Source: Streptococcus mitis
GTDB lineage: Bacteria > Bacillota > Bacilli > Lactobacillales > Streptococcaceae
Direction of reading: 5' to 3'
Assembly: GCF_002860865.1 (NCBI RefSeq)
Contig: NZ_PKIE01000002.1
Coordinates: 231,676 to 295,675 of the forward strand
DNA length: 64,000 bases
The position numbers and the translations under genes were made by a program. Below, piece by piece: positions 1 through 8,995 of this stretch. How positions within the stretch are numbered: the stretch's first letter is position 1; each line of letters opens with the position of its first letter. The notes beneath the pieces were generated by a model that did no database searches, was not told the DNA's origin, and saw nothing but the letters and a program-made list of their open reading frames with translations.

Positions 1-24
1 ATTTAAGTATTCTATGGAAGAAAG

Positions 25-615
25 TTACTCTCTCTTCACCTGTTCATAGCTTTCTTTTCCATCATTGAGTTTGTCCCAAATCACTACTTGCCCACTTTTG
101 AGAGATTTTTGCACATCGATAATTCGTTGGTTGGACGAACCTCGAAACTGTAGCATGAGATTTCTCTTAGTTCGGTCATATCGTCCATCGACAAGAATGT
201 CAATCAGTGACAAGAGTTCCAGTTTATCTGGAGTTTCCAACATCATTTCTTCCCAAGTGTAGCCAGTCCATGACCAGATGTCTTTTTCTGGCAATTCCTT
301 CCGAATGCGTTTAACGAGAGGTAAGAGAATGCCCGTATTGAGAAAGGGCTCCCCTCCTAGCAAGGTCAATCCTTGAACATAGGGCTGGGCAAGGTCTGCC
401 ATGATCTGTTCTTCTAGCTCTGCTGTATAGGGAATGCCAGCATTAAAAGACCAAGTCGCAACATTATAACATCCCTCGCAGTGAAACATGCAGCCTGATA
501 CATAGAGGGAGTTACGCACACCTTCTCCATCTACAAAGTTGAAGGCCTTGTAGTCGATGATACGCCCTTGACTGAGTTCCTCGTTTTTCCATTCTTGTGG
601 TTTTGGATTATTCAT
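25..615 (-). CDS. nrdG: Anaerobic ribonucleotide reductase activating protein NrdG
   Basis: A 196-aa radical-SAM enzyme that installs the glycyl radical on NrdD so that dNTPs can be made without oxygen. The SAM/4Fe-4S motif CMFHCEGC lies at residues 42-49, followed by a GGEP-type segment (LLGGEPFLN) near residue 87. It is the last gene of the nrdD cluster. Its start overlaps the end of the upstream acetyltransferase by 8 nt, so the two are translationally coupled. Length and motif order are those of the family. Confidence 0.96.
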   Translation of the reverse strand: MNNPKPQEWKNEELSQGRIIDYKAFNFVDGEGVRNSLYVSGCMFHCEGCYNVATWSFNAGIPYTAELEEQIMADLAQPYVQGLTLLGGEPFLNTGILLPLVKRIRKELPEKDIWSWTGYTWEEMMLETPDKLELLSLIDILVDGRYDRTKRNLMLQFRGSSNQRIIDVQKSLKSGQVVIWDKLNDGKESYEQVKRE

Positions 616-1114
616 TCGCTACCTCTATCCAATAACGCTCAACTCCATTACGAACATCCTCAAATATTCCACCATTTGCTAGAATGACTGCTCTACTAGC
701 AGGATTATTCACACTACAGGTCACAAGAGTTCTCTTGATGTTCTTTTCCTTAGCAACTTGCAAGCCCTGACGGAGAGTTTCCTTAGCATAACCCTTGCCT
801 CTTTCTGATGGACGAATGGAGTAGCCAATGTGGCCAGCATAATTCAGTAAACCCTCATTCAGTCTTAATCGCAGATTCAAAAATCCTAGAGCACGACCTA
901 TATCATCAAATGATACAAACTGAATAGAAGGAACACGATTTTCAGGCAAGTTTATTCCCATCTCTTTTTGCATATTTGTTTCCAACCACTCTTCATACAC
1001 AAAGTTCTCTGTATCCCAAAATCCACCATCATGGGCTGATTGGCTCTTTTCAAACTCTGCCATCATCTCTAAAACTGTTTCTTTATCTGCTAATCTTGGT
1101 CTGCGTAGTTCCAT
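608..1114 (-). CDS. GNAT-family N-acetyltransferase
   Basis: A 168-aa protein with a single GNAT domain. The acetyl-CoA binding loop is visible as RPSERGKGYAKETL around residue 103, followed by the C-terminal strand-helix RTLVTCSVNNPASRAV typical of RimJ/RimL-like acetyltransferases. The substrate cannot be read from the sequence. It sits between the 46-aa nrd-operon protein and nrdG, overlapping nrdG by 8 nt; that placement suggests co-transcription, not a role in dNTP synthesis. A BOX repeat lies just upstream. Confidence 0.9.
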   Translation of the reverse strand: MELRRPRLADKETVLEMMAEFEKSQSAHDGGFWDTENFVYEEWLETNMQKEMGINLPENRVPSIQFVSFDDIGRALGFLNLRLRLNEGLLNYAGHIGYSIRPSERGKGYAKETLRQGLQVAKEKNIKRTLVTCSVNNPASRAVILANGGIFEDVRNGVERYWIEVANE

Positions 1115-1153
1115 CCTTACCTCCCACTATGAGAAAAGTGAGAGCTGACTCTC

Positions 1154-1306
1154 ATACTCTTCGAAAATCAAATTCAAACCACGTCAGCGTCGCCTTACCG
1201 TAGATATATGTAACTGACTTCGTCAGTCTTATCTACAACCTCAAAGCAGTGCTTTGAGCAACCTGCGGCTAGCTTCCTAGTTTGCTCTTTGATTTTCATT
1301 GAGTAT
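1154..1306. repeat. BOX element (A-B-C type, 153 bp)
   Basis: Begins ATACTCTTCGAAAATC and ends GATTTTCATTGAGTAT, the two inverted ends of the pneumococcal BOX family. The inner segment ACCACGTCAGCGTCGCC is the complement of the classic boxA core. This copy also has the central module (TGACTTCGTCAG hairpin) and is therefore longer than three of the others in this window. It lies inside the nrd transcription unit. Confidence 0.93.
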
Positions 1307-1311
1307 CACTT

Positions 1312-1452
1312 TTATTTTTTCTTGTTCTTGTTTAAAAATTGTTCTCTGAGGCTAAGCAAACGTTCTTTCCTACCAGCTCCACCTTTAGAGTGTTTCTCGT
1401 GATAACGGGTCACTTGTGCACGCCCCTTATCGTCTAATTGATATTTTCCCAT
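1312..1452 (-). CDS. 46-aa conserved small protein of the nrd operon
   Basis: A 46-codon ORF begins 11 nt after the nrdD stop codon. The product starts MGKYQLDDKGRAQ and ends in a very basic tail (NKNKKK); it has no membrane segment or cysteine. A small protein at this place next to nrdD is conserved in streptococci as far as I recall. Function is unknown; the high Lys/Arg content would fit nucleic-acid or ribosome contact, which is only an inference. Its stop codon touches the BOX repeat. Confidence 0.8.
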   Translation of the reverse strand: MGKYQLDDKGRAQVTRYHEKHSKGGAGRKERLLSLREQFLNKNKKK

Positions 1453-1463
1453 TTCATTTCTTT

Positions 1464-3671
1464 CTAATTGGTTACTTGGTGACCAGCTGTTTTAATCGTT
1501 GAACCATTCATGTGTTTGACACGCGCAGCGATTTCCTTGTGACGCCCATTAACCATCGGACGCGCTTGAGGATTGCCTAAATAGCCACAAGTTCGTTTAA
1601 CAACGTCTACTGTTTTAGGGTCGCTATTGCCACAGTTTGGACAAGCAAATCCTCTCTCAGTTGGTTCAAAATCCCCTTCAAAGTCACACTTATAGCAACG
1701 GTCAATTGGTGTATTGGTCCCTAGATAGCCGACACGGTCATAGGCATAGTCCCAGACAGCTTCCAAGGCCTTTGGATTTTGCTGAAGGACTGGATACTCA
1801 CAATAATGGATGAAACCACCTGACGCACCTGCTTCTGGATAGACTTTCTCAAAGTCTAATTTTTCAAACGGCGTTGGATTTTTACGAACATCGTAGTGGA
1901 AAGAATTGGTGTAGTATTCCTTGTCCGTAATATCAGGAATAGAGCCGAACTTTTCTGTATCTAGTCGGCAGAAACGATCTGTCAAACTTTCAGATGGTGT
2001 TGAGTAGATAGAGAAATGGTAGCCATATTGGTCAGACCACTCTTCTACACGGCGCTTCATATCGCGAATGATATCCAGCGTGAATTCCTTGGCTTCTGGA
2101 TTGTGTTCCCAGCTATTTCCAAAGAAGACTGTCGCTACTTCATACAAGCCGATATAGCCTAGTGAAACTGTCGCACGACGATTCTTAAAGAGCTGGTCAA
2201 CACTTTCTTCTTTACCTAGACGATGGCCAAAAGCACCGTACTGATAGAGGATAGGAGCATTGGCCGGCGTCGCTTCTTTAGTTCGTTCGACACGGTAAAC
2301 CAGAGCATCTTCAGCGATATTCATCCGCTCGTTGAAGATTTCCCAGAACTTATTCATGTCGCCCTCAGACTCGAGGGCGATGCGAGGAAGATTGACCGTC
2401 ACAACGCCTAGATTCATCCGACCCGAATTGACTTCTACACCATTCTCATCTTTCCATCCTTGAAGGAAAGAACGGCAGCCCATAGGAACTTTGAAAGAAC
2501 CTGTCAAGTCAACAATCTTATCATAGGACAAAACATCTGGGTACATCCGCTTGGTTGCACACTCGAGGGCCAACTGCTTGATGTCGTAGTTGGGAGTCCC
2601 TTCCTCCAAGTTAAGACCTCTTTTAAGCGTAAAGATAAGTTTAGGGAAGATGGCTGTGCGGTGTTCTGATCCCAGACCCTTGATCCGAATGGTCAAGATA
2701 GCTTTTTGAATTTCACGCTCAAAACGACTAGTTCCTAGACCAAAACCTAGTGAAGTAAAGGGTGTTTGGCCATTTGAAGTGAAGAGAGTATTGATTTCAT
2801 ACTCAAGAGATTGCATGGCATCGTAGATGTCTTTTTGTGTTTTCTTCCAAGCGTAATCTTCCCGTTTGTCAGGCAAAACCCACTCTTCTGCATCTTTGAG
2901 ATGTTTTTGATAGTTCTTCTCTGCATAAGGCGCCAAAACTTCATCAATACGGTCAGCTGAACAGCCTCCGTACTGGCTAGAAGCAACGTTGGCGATGATT
3001 TGGGAAATCTGAGCTGTCGCAGTCTGGATAGACTTGGGACTCTCTACCTCCGCATTTCCAATCTTAAAACCATTTTCCAACATCCCCTTAAAATCAATCA
3101 AACAGCAGTTGGTCATAGGGGTATAAGGACTGTAGTCCAAATCGTGATAGTGGATATCCCCCTTTTGGTGGGCATTAGCTACGTGCTTGGGAAGCATTTG
3201 CAGCCCGATTGACTTCCCAACAATCCCTGCTGTCAAATCACGCTGGGTGTTGAAGACATCGCTGTCTTTATTGGCATTTTCATTGACAACTGCCTGATCT
3301 TTATTGAGCAGTTTATGGATACTAAAGTTAATATCTGTCGCTTTTGAGCGCTCAAAATCTCTCTGTGTACGATAAGTAATATACTCCTCAGCCAATGCAT
3401 ATTCTTTGGCTTCAAGGAGTTCGTGTTCTACGATATTTTGGATTTCATAAATCTTAACTCCCTGTGGAAATCGACTATGAATTTCTGTGACAATTCGCTC
3501 AGTCAGAGCATTTAGGCGCTTTTCAACCAAGGGTGTCACATCCATAACCTTGTCAGCCGCCTTGTGGAGAGCCTTGTCAATCTTGTCCACATCAAATACA
3601 ACACGTCTCCCATCTCGTTTTTCAACAAAGAGGGTTGGTAGGGTTGTAATTTTTTCTTCTAGTGCAATCAT
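1464..3671 (-). CDS. nrdD: Anaerobic ribonucleoside-triphosphate reductase NrdD
   Basis: A 735-aa class III ribonucleotide reductase that reduces NTPs to dNTPs under anaerobiosis. Visible parts are an N-terminal ATP-cone (VEKRDGRRVVFDVDKIDKAL), the catalytic barrel, a C-terminal zinc site made of CYKC (~659) and CPNC (~677), and the glycyl-radical motif RTCGYLG with the radical Gly near residue 696. The second of two close ATGs was chosen because the purine-rich ribosome site abuts the first. Paired NrdR boxes overlap the promoter; nrdG follows in the same unit. Confidence 0.97.
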   Translation of the reverse strand: MIALEEKITTLPTLFVEKRDGRRVVFDVDKIDKALHKAADKVMDVTPLVEKRLNALTERIVTEIHSRFPQGVKIYEIQNIVEHELLEAKEYALAEEYITYRTQRDFERSKATDINFSIHKLLNKDQAVVNENANKDSDVFNTQRDLTAGIVGKSIGLQMLPKHVANAHQKGDIHYHDLDYSPYTPMTNCCLIDFKGMLENGFKIGNAEVESPKSIQTATAQISQIIANVASSQYGGCSADRIDEVLAPYAEKNYQKHLKDAEEWVLPDKREDYAWKKTQKDIYDAMQSLEYEINTLFTSNGQTPFTSLGFGLGTSRFEREIQKAILTIRIKGLGSEHRTAIFPKLIFTLKRGLNLEEGTPNYDIKQLALECATKRMYPDVLSYDKIVDLTGSFKVPMGCRSFLQGWKDENGVEVNSGRMNLGVVTVNLPRIALESEGDMNKFWEIFNERMNIAEDALVYRVERTKEATPANAPILYQYGAFGHRLGKEESVDQLFKNRRATVSLGYIGLYEVATVFFGNSWEHNPEAKEFTLDIIRDMKRRVEEWSDQYGYHFSIYSTPSESLTDRFCRLDTEKFGSIPDITDKEYYTNSFHYDVRKNPTPFEKLDFEKVYPEAGASGGFIHYCEYPVLQQNPKALEAVWDYAYDRVGYLGTNTPIDRCYKCDFEGDFEPTERGFACPNCGNSDPKTVDVVKRTCGYLGNPQARPMVNGRHKEIAARVKHMNGSTIKTAGHQVTN

Positions 3672-3708
3672 ATGCATGCTCTTTTCTAAAATAGGATATC
3701 TAAAAAGT

Positions 3709-3737
3709 ATTATACCACTCTAAAAAGAAAAATCAAT
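3709..3737 (-). promoter_or_regulatory. nrdD promoter
   Basis: On the minus strand TATAAT lies at 3714-3709, preceded by TTGATT at about 3736-3731 with a 16-bp spacer. The -35 hexamer is inside the proximal NrdR box, so bound repressor would block RNA polymerase. Confidence 0.75.
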
Positions 3738-3787
3738 ATCTTGTGTTAAAAATCCTAAAATTTTTAAAAATACACAAGATATTGATT
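3731..3787 (-). promoter_or_regulatory. Two NrdR boxes, also a terminator-like hairpin after ccs4
   Basis: Two 16-bp sites, 3731-3746 (AATCAATATCTTGTGT) and 3772-3787 (ACACAAGATATTGATT), each match the known NrdR consensus acaCwAtATaTwGtgt at 13 of 16 positions. Their spacing of 41 bp is about four helical turns, as is common for NrdR pairs. The sites are reverse complements of each other, so RNA running out of ccs4 can fold them into a 16-bp stem followed by a T-rich stretch. The same DNA thus probably serves as repressor operator for nrdD and as ccs4 terminator. Confidence 0.75.
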
Positions 3788-3790
3788 TAG

Positions 3791-5329
3791 TTATTTAATT
3801 TTATAGACTTTAAACTCTGAGTAATCTGTCTTTACTGGTTGGTAACTTTCTTTCAAGATTGTTTCCACTTCAGACCAGACTGCTACCTTATCATTCACCA
3901 CAATCACCTTGGGTTGTTTTTCTTTCAAGTCATTGAGTAGCTTATTCCGATTTTCCTCAGTTGCTGTATAGTGCATCGGGGACAAAATAGCCGATGGCGA
4001 CAAGCGCTCACTCTTACGATAAAGAGTTGCAGTATCATCCCATGCATATATAGCATCTTCCGTACTTGTCTCCTCTTTCACCAAATCAGCAAGACGTTCA
4101 CGTTCTTGATAAGGTACTGGATAAAGGACAAATCTCATCAAAAAAGGAACAGCCAAAAGATATAACAAAGTTAAAATCGGTAGGTAAAGATTTCCTTTAG
4201 TATAGCGATGCCAGAGACTAACGGGCTCTTCTCTGCGTCTTCTTCTAACACTACGACCACTCTGTTGCCCCTTGATATTGGACACTAAAAGCAGAAGAAA
4301 GACAGGGAAAATAAGCATCAAACGGGATGCATGTAGAGGATCCTGTGTAAAGAAAATCACTACCAAACCTAAAATCAGGAACAAACTCGCAGGCACTGAG
4401 ATGACATATAGTTTAGAGGATTTAGATTGAAAGAGACCTAAAAAGATAAAAACCAAAACTCCCATGCCAAGAGCCAACAACCCGTAAAACAAAACATTTT
4501 CTATCAATGCCGAAACAGAAACCAAACGAATGGAATGAATTGGATACAAAATTCCACTAATCGCATCCTCAAAACTTCCTGTTGCAACACTATAATAGGC
4601 AGTTGGATAAAAGACAAGTGAAAAACCTAAAGCCACTGCAAGAAACTGATAAAATCCATGTGCAAAACGTCTATGCCCAAGGTTAAAGACCAACAAGCCT
4701 AAACTCACTACAGCAATAAACAGGAGCGATGATAAGGGAGCAAAGAAAAATCCGCCCGCCAAAGCCAGCCCAATCCGTACAAATCCCTTGTCATGGCTTG
4801 GATTGCTTAGGTAAGTCGCAACTAAACTAAAGGCCGCGAATAAGAAGGGAAGTGCTAAAAGAGTCGCATAACCTCCACCAAAAGCAAGACCTGTAACTAG
4901 CATGTAAAAAATAGTCACCAGTTGTCCAGCTTGGTCTCCTTGCTCTGTCAAGGTGTCTGCCGATCGAAAGAGGAAAAATCCTCCTGCTACCAAGGCTAAC
5001 CACTCAAAGATGGCAAAGAGAAATCCGCCCTGAGTCACGTAAGTCAGCAAATAATAAAGCAAACCTTGACTTCCATAATAGTCGCTGTAAATTTTCCCTG
5101 TCTGATGAAGGGCCCAACCTGCATAAAAATCCTGCACTTCCTGTGCACTCATTAAATCGAGTAATAGCGGTACTCCTAGAGTTATCACCGTTACAAGCGT
5201 ACTCCATAGTAAAATTTTCACCAAAGGAAGACGACTTGATTCACGATGATGCGATTCTTGTTCGATTTGGTATTCTAGAGGTTCACGATTCTCCTGATGA
5301 ACTTCTTCTACTCTACCATACACACTCAT
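3791..5329 (-). CDS. ccs4: Competence-induced polytopic membrane protein Ccs4
   Basis: A 512-aa protein with a hydrophilic N-terminus (about 45 residues), roughly ten or more membrane segments, an Arg-rich loop (RSVRRRRREEP) near residue 365, a further membrane span and a soluble C-terminal domain of ~110 residues. Start chosen at the ATG preceded by AGGAG; an in-frame TTG upstream lacks a ribosome site. Known in pneumococcus as a late competence (SigX) gene; the function is not established. A com-box and a 47-aa ORF lie upstream. Confidence 0.8.
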   Translation of the reverse strand: MSVYGRVEEVHQENREPLEYQIEQESHHRESSRLPLVKILLWSTLVTVITLGVPLLLDLMSAQEVQDFYAGWALHQTGKIYSDYYGSQGLLYYLLTYVTQGGFLFAIFEWLALVAGGFFLFRSADTLTEQGDQAGQLVTIFYMLVTGLAFGGGYATLLALPFLFAAFSLVATYLSNPSHDKGFVRIGLALAGGFFFAPLSSLLFIAVVSLGLLVFNLGHRRFAHGFYQFLAVALGFSLVFYPTAYYSVATGSFEDAISGILYPIHSIRLVSVSALIENVLFYGLLALGMGVLVFIFLGLFQSKSSKLYVISVPASLFLILGLVVIFFTQDPLHASRLMLIFPVFLLLLVSNIKGQQSGRSVRRRRREEPVSLWHRYTKGNLYLPILTLLYLLAVPFLMRFVLYPVPYQERERLADLVKEETSTEDAIYAWDDTATLYRKSERLSPSAILSPMHYTATEENRNKLLNDLKEKQPKVIVVNDKVAVWSEVETILKESYQPVKTDYSEFKVYKIK

Positions 5330-5365
5330 ATCGTTTCTCCTATTCAATTTATCTGTCTTAGTATA

Positions 5366-5509
5366 TCAAAAAGTCCTAGGATTGTCAGCTTGCGATGGGT
5401 GTTTGAGTGATTTTTTGCATAGTTTCACAAAGGTTTCAATTTCTCGAAATCGGTGTAAATGTGTCTGTTTAAATGTCATGATATAGTTCAATTCTTTCTG
5501 AGTCAGCAT
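5366..5509 (-). CDS. 47-aa competence-induced small protein upstream of ccs4
   Basis: A 47-codon ORF (MLTQKELNYIMTFKQ...) with a strong ribosome site, GGAGG, 5 nt before the ATG. It is the first gene behind the com-box at 5529-5536 and is followed after 36 nt by ccs4, so it should be co-induced in competence. Soluble, basic, one cysteine, no membrane segment. Function unknown. Codon phase and the excellent Shine-Dalgarno support it as real. Confidence 0.75.
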   Translation of the reverse strand: MLTQKELNYIMTFKQTHLHRFREIETFVKLCKKSLKHPSQADNPRTF

Positions 5510-5528
5510 CTTTCCTCCTACATCTTCT

Positions 5529-5536
5529 TATTCGTA
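5529..5536 (-). promoter_or_regulatory. com-box (SigX -10 element)
   Basis: TACGAATA on the minus strand is an exact match to the streptococcal cin/com-box read by the competence sigma factor ComX/SigX. It is 19 nt upstream of the 47-aa ORF start and about 200 nt upstream of ccs4. Confidence 0.9.
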
Positions 5537-5583
5537 AAAGGCAAGAAAAATAGGACTGGTTTGTGTCCTCAGTCCTAGATTTC

Positions 5584-7116
5584 TTATAAGATAGGGGCGA
5601 ATAACTGGGCGATTTCCTTAATCAATTTTTGATACCAGCTGTTTTTTATCGTATGAGGGAAAATTTCTTGCGATACCGAAAAAATCTCTTGAAAATCTTT
5701 TTGAATCTCAGTGATTGATTCTGTTTTATATAGCAAGACTGCATTTTCATAGTGGTGAAGCAAACTTCTATAATCTAAGTTAATGGTTCCAACTGCAGCA
5801 AAGTCCTTATCCACTAGGATTTGTTTACTGTGGATAAAGCCTGGACTATACTCAAAAATCCTTACTCCTGCTGACAACAAATCTGGATAAGCCCCTCTTG
5901 TGATGAGTTGGATTAATTTCTTATCTGGAATAAAAGGGGTCACAATGCGGACATCAACACCCCTCATGGCCGCATTTTTAATACTCTCTGTTAAGTCATA
6001 GTCAATAATCAAATAGGGCGTTGTAATAAAGACTGAATCAGTGGCCTGATTAATCAAACTTTGATAGACTTTTTTCCCTACCTGGGTACGGAAGATGGGC
6101 TTGGGTCCACTACCGTAAGGAATGCAGAGCCCTTGGCCAGAACAAGGCTGATTTTCCAAGTGATACTGATCAAAATCGCTGATTTCCCCACGATTGATAT
6201 ACCAAGTCATCAAAAAGAGACGGGTGAGAGCCTTGACACCAGGGCCATCTAAGCGAATCCCACTATCCTTCCAATAGCCAAAGCGTTCTACATGATTGAT
6301 GTATTCATCGGCTAAGTTGATACCTCCTGTATAAGCTACCTGACCATCTATGACCAGAATTTTACGATGGTCACGATTGTTGTAAGCCACCGTCAAGCGA
6401 GGAACCACCTTGTTAAATTTATGGGCTTCAATTCCTCGACTACGAAGCTGAATAGTATAGTCTCCAGGTAAAGTCGCCATACAGCCGATATCATCATAGA
6501 GCATCTTGACCTCTACACCCTGAGCTGCCTTTTGCTCTAGTATGTCTAGTATGCTATTCCACATCAAACCTTCTTCGACAATATAATACTCTAGAAAGAT
6601 AAACTTTTCAGCTTTCTTGAGGTCTTCCAACATATATTGCCACATGCTTTCACCCGAAGAAAAGAATTGTGAATCTGTTCGATCATAGACATCGGCATTG
6701 CTATCCATACTTAGCAAAGATTTGATAACTCCGTAAGCCGCCTTATCATCTTCCTTCAATTTCTGGCGGAGAGCTTTACTGTTATCCTCCCGAAAATGCA
6801 TAGAACCAAGTTTGTCCAACTGTTTGATTTCTTTTTTGGATAATCGTCTTTCACCAAACATCAGATAGAGCAAGGGGCCGATGACAGGAACAAAAGTCAC
6901 CACTAACCACATCACTTTACTATCAGGTGTCATAGAACGATTGACAATCGCGACAATAGTCGCCATACTCATAATGATTAAGAGAATCACCCAAAGAATA
7001 GGAGCCATCCGCCCTACATAAAGAAAGAGGCCAAAAACAAGAGAAAGTTCAAGTAGCATAATTGAAAGACTAAAGCCATACTTGGACATCAATAATTGAA
7101 ATTTTCTATATTTCAT
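5584..7116 (-). CDS. cls: Cardiolipin synthase
   Basis: A 510-aa membrane enzyme that joins two phosphatidylglycerol molecules to make cardiolipin. It has two or three N-terminal membrane segments (residues 10-70), then two phospholipase-D HKD motifs: HRKILVIDGQVAYTGG and HSKQILVDKDFAAVGTIN. Length fits the ClsA family. Monocistronic, with a gap on each side. Confidence 0.95.
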   Translation of the reverse strand: MKYRKFQLLMSKYGFSLSIMLLELSLVFGLFLYVGRMAPILWVILLIIMSMATIVAIVNRSMTPDSKVMWLVVTFVPVIGPLLYLMFGERRLSKKEIKQLDKLGSMHFREDNSKALRQKLKEDDKAAYGVIKSLLSMDSNADVYDRTDSQFFSSGESMWQYMLEDLKKAEKFIFLEYYIVEEGLMWNSILDILEQKAAQGVEVKMLYDDIGCMATLPGDYTIQLRSRGIEAHKFNKVVPRLTVAYNNRDHRKILVIDGQVAYTGGINLADEYINHVERFGYWKDSGIRLDGPGVKALTRLFLMTWYINRGEISDFDQYHLENQPCSGQGLCIPYGSGPKPIFRTQVGKKVYQSLINQATDSVFITTPYLIIDYDLTESIKNAAMRGVDVRIVTPFIPDKKLIQLITRGAYPDLLSAGVRIFEYSPGFIHSKQILVDKDFAAVGTINLDYRSLLHHYENAVLLYKTESITEIQKDFQEIFSVSQEIFPHTIKNSWYQKLIKEIAQLFAPIL

Positions 7117-7215
7117 ATCCCCTCCTTGATATTTTGAATGATAAAAACAGGTAATTAAAACTAGTATAACTCAGGTATTCGGTAGAAGGCAAGTATTTAT
7201 AATCATTTTTCTGAG

Positions 7216-7247
7216 CAAAAGCAAAAGAGACCGAAAATTCCAGTCTC
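7216..7247 (-). terminator. Rho-independent terminator after the folC-lipoprotein unit
   Basis: The minus strand reads GAGACTGGAA/TTTTCGGTCTC as a 10-bp imperfect stem followed by TTTTGCTTTT. Confidence 0.75.
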
Positions 7248-7255
7248 CTCCTAGT

Positions 7256-7693
7256 CTATTTTGATAAAACGATGCGATCAAACGCTTCTCTATCCATATC
7301 GTCGATAATCATCTGATTACCATTGATTCCATAAATCTTGACATCATTACCAATAATCATGCGTTGATTAGCAGCGTCAAAGCTAACCTGCTTGAGTTCT
7401 TGTTCCCCATCAGTTTCTACCTGTGTCCAGGTGCCAGTTGTTCCAGTTACCACTAAAGTGATACGGTCTCTTTCGTCCTGACCAGTATAAGTTCTATCAA
7501 TATTAGTTAGTTGAACCTCAGGCGCATTTTGTGAAGAACTTGTCGTTGCCCGGTTTGTATTTTCTGTGGAAGATGAAGTAGCAGGTTGTAATTGCTGAGT
7601 TTGTTGTGTTTGCGGTTGAGCTGCTGGTTGTTGAACCTGTTGAACTCTTTGTGAACAAGCTACTAAGAGACTAAGACTTGCTATAGAGGTCAA
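7256..7693 (-). CDS. Putative lipoprotein
   Basis: A 145-aa protein with a lipobox LVAC at residues 10-13, then a Gln/Thr/Ser-rich linker (about residues 15-55) and a C-terminal domain of ~85 residues (NIDRTYTGQDERDRITLVV...). The only available start is a TTG overlapping the folC stop by 4 nt; an in-frame stop lies just upstream. The signal peptide is unusually short and has no Lys/Arg n-region, so secretion efficiency is uncertain. Co-transcribed with folC. Function unknown. Confidence 0.65.
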   Translation of the reverse strand: MTSIASLSLLVACSQRVQQVQQPAAQPQTQQTQQLQPATSSSTENTNRATTSSSQNAPEVQLTNIDRTYTGQDERDRITLVVTGTTGTWTQVETDGEQELKQVSFDAANQRMIIGNDVKIYGINGNQMIIDDMDREAFDRIVLSK

Positions 7694-8940
7694 TTTATCT
7701 GCTCATGCCCCAGTATGTCGCTCCGTACTTCTGAGATAAAATAGAGAGACCCTGTAATGAACAACAAATCCTGGGCATCTGCCCTTTCTTCAAAATCGCT
7801 AATAAATTTTCGGTAAGAAGAAACTATATCGTAACCTGTTACATCCGTCTCATCTAAAGAACCTTGATAGTCAAAACCAGTCACCTTGAGTTCCACCTGA
7901 GGTAAATTTTCAGTCAGATAACCCAACATTCCTTGATAATCCTTCCGTTTCAAGGCTCCAAAGAGGATTTGAGGACGATAACCTTCCTGCTCTTTTTCTT
8001 TGATAAACTCCACCAGGCGAGTCAAGGCAGGGAGGTTATGAGCACCGTCCAAGTATATCTGCGGACGAATACGCTCCAAACGCCCAGCCCAATGGGTCTT
8101 CTCCAAAGCCTGTCTTACAACCTGCTCATCAACAGCTTCCTTTCTTTCTCCCATAAAAAGAAGAAACGTTTGTAGCGCCAAGGCCGCATTTTCCTGCTGA
8201 TAAGCTCCTTCTAAACCTATTTTCAACTGTGAAAGGTTACCCAAAGAGCTTGAAAAATCCCCATTCAGCATTGAAAAATCCTGACCTGCCTGGTAAAGGT
8301 CAACAGCTAAAGAGGCTGCTTTTTTCTGACAGACAAGTCTAGCTTCTGAAGGCAACTTAGCAATCACTGCCTTTTTACCAGCCTTGAAAATACCAGCTTT
8401 CTGCTCTGCAATTGCTGCTATACTGTCACCCAGAGTCTCCTGATGGTCAAGTCCGATGGAGGTGATGACAGCAAGCTCTCCAGTTACCACATTAGTCGTG
8501 TCAAGTAAGCCGCCAATTCCCACTTCTAGTAAAACCAAATCCACCTCTTGCTCTCTAAAATAAAGAAAAGCAATCAAGGTCAGCAATTCAAAAAAGGACA
8601 ACTGGTCATGGGTTTGCAGAAGCGTCTTTTCCATCTCCCTGACCTGCTCAGCTAAACGGATGAAGTCTGCATCAGCTATTGGTTGCCCATTAATGCAGAT
8701 TCGATCATTAATAGAGACGATATGAGGGGAGGTAAAGGTCGCAACTTTTTTGCCATGTCCCATAAATAACTCCCTCATAAAAGCAATGGTAGATCCTTTC
8801 CCATTAGTCCCTGTTACGTGGATAATAGGGTAAGACTGCTCAGGATTCCCCAACAAATCCACCGCTTGCTGTATTCGGCCCAAACCTGATCGAAAATTCA
8901 AACCAATCCGACTATGAAGCCATTCTTCTATTTCAAACAT
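7690..8940 (-). CDS. folC: Folylpolyglutamate / dihydrofolate synthase
   Basis: A 416-aa ATP-dependent ligase adding glutamate to (dihydro)folates or dihydropteroate. The Mur-ligase-type P-loop GTNGKGST is near residue 44, and the folate-binding and C-terminal glutamate ligase segments (LDGAHNLPAL) are present. The second ATG was chosen because AAGGAG is then 6 nt upstream; the first ATG directly abuts it. The stop overlaps the TTG start of the lipoprotein gene. Confidence 0.94.
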   Translation of the reverse strand: MFEIEEWLHSRIGLNFRSGLGRIQQAVDLLGNPEQSYPIIHVTGTNGKGSTIAFMRELFMGHGKKVATFTSPHIVSINDRICINGQPIADADFIRLAEQVREMEKTLLQTHDQLSFFELLTLIAFLYFREQEVDLVLLEVGIGGLLDTTNVVTGELAVITSIGLDHQETLGDSIAAIAEQKAGIFKAGKKAVIAKLPSEARLVCQKKAASLAVDLYQAGQDFSMLNGDFSSSLGNLSQLKIGLEGAYQQENAALALQTFLLFMGERKEAVDEQVVRQALEKTHWAGRLERIRPQIYLDGAHNLPALTRLVEFIKEKEQEGYRPQILFGALKRKDYQGMLGYLTENLPQVELKVTGFDYQGSLDETDVTGYDIVSSYRKFISDFEERADAQDLLFITGSLYFISEVRSDILGHEQIN

Positions 8941-8995
8941 ACACATCTCCTTGACAAAAGTCTAATCAATTATCTAGCAAAATTCCGTAGATAAC

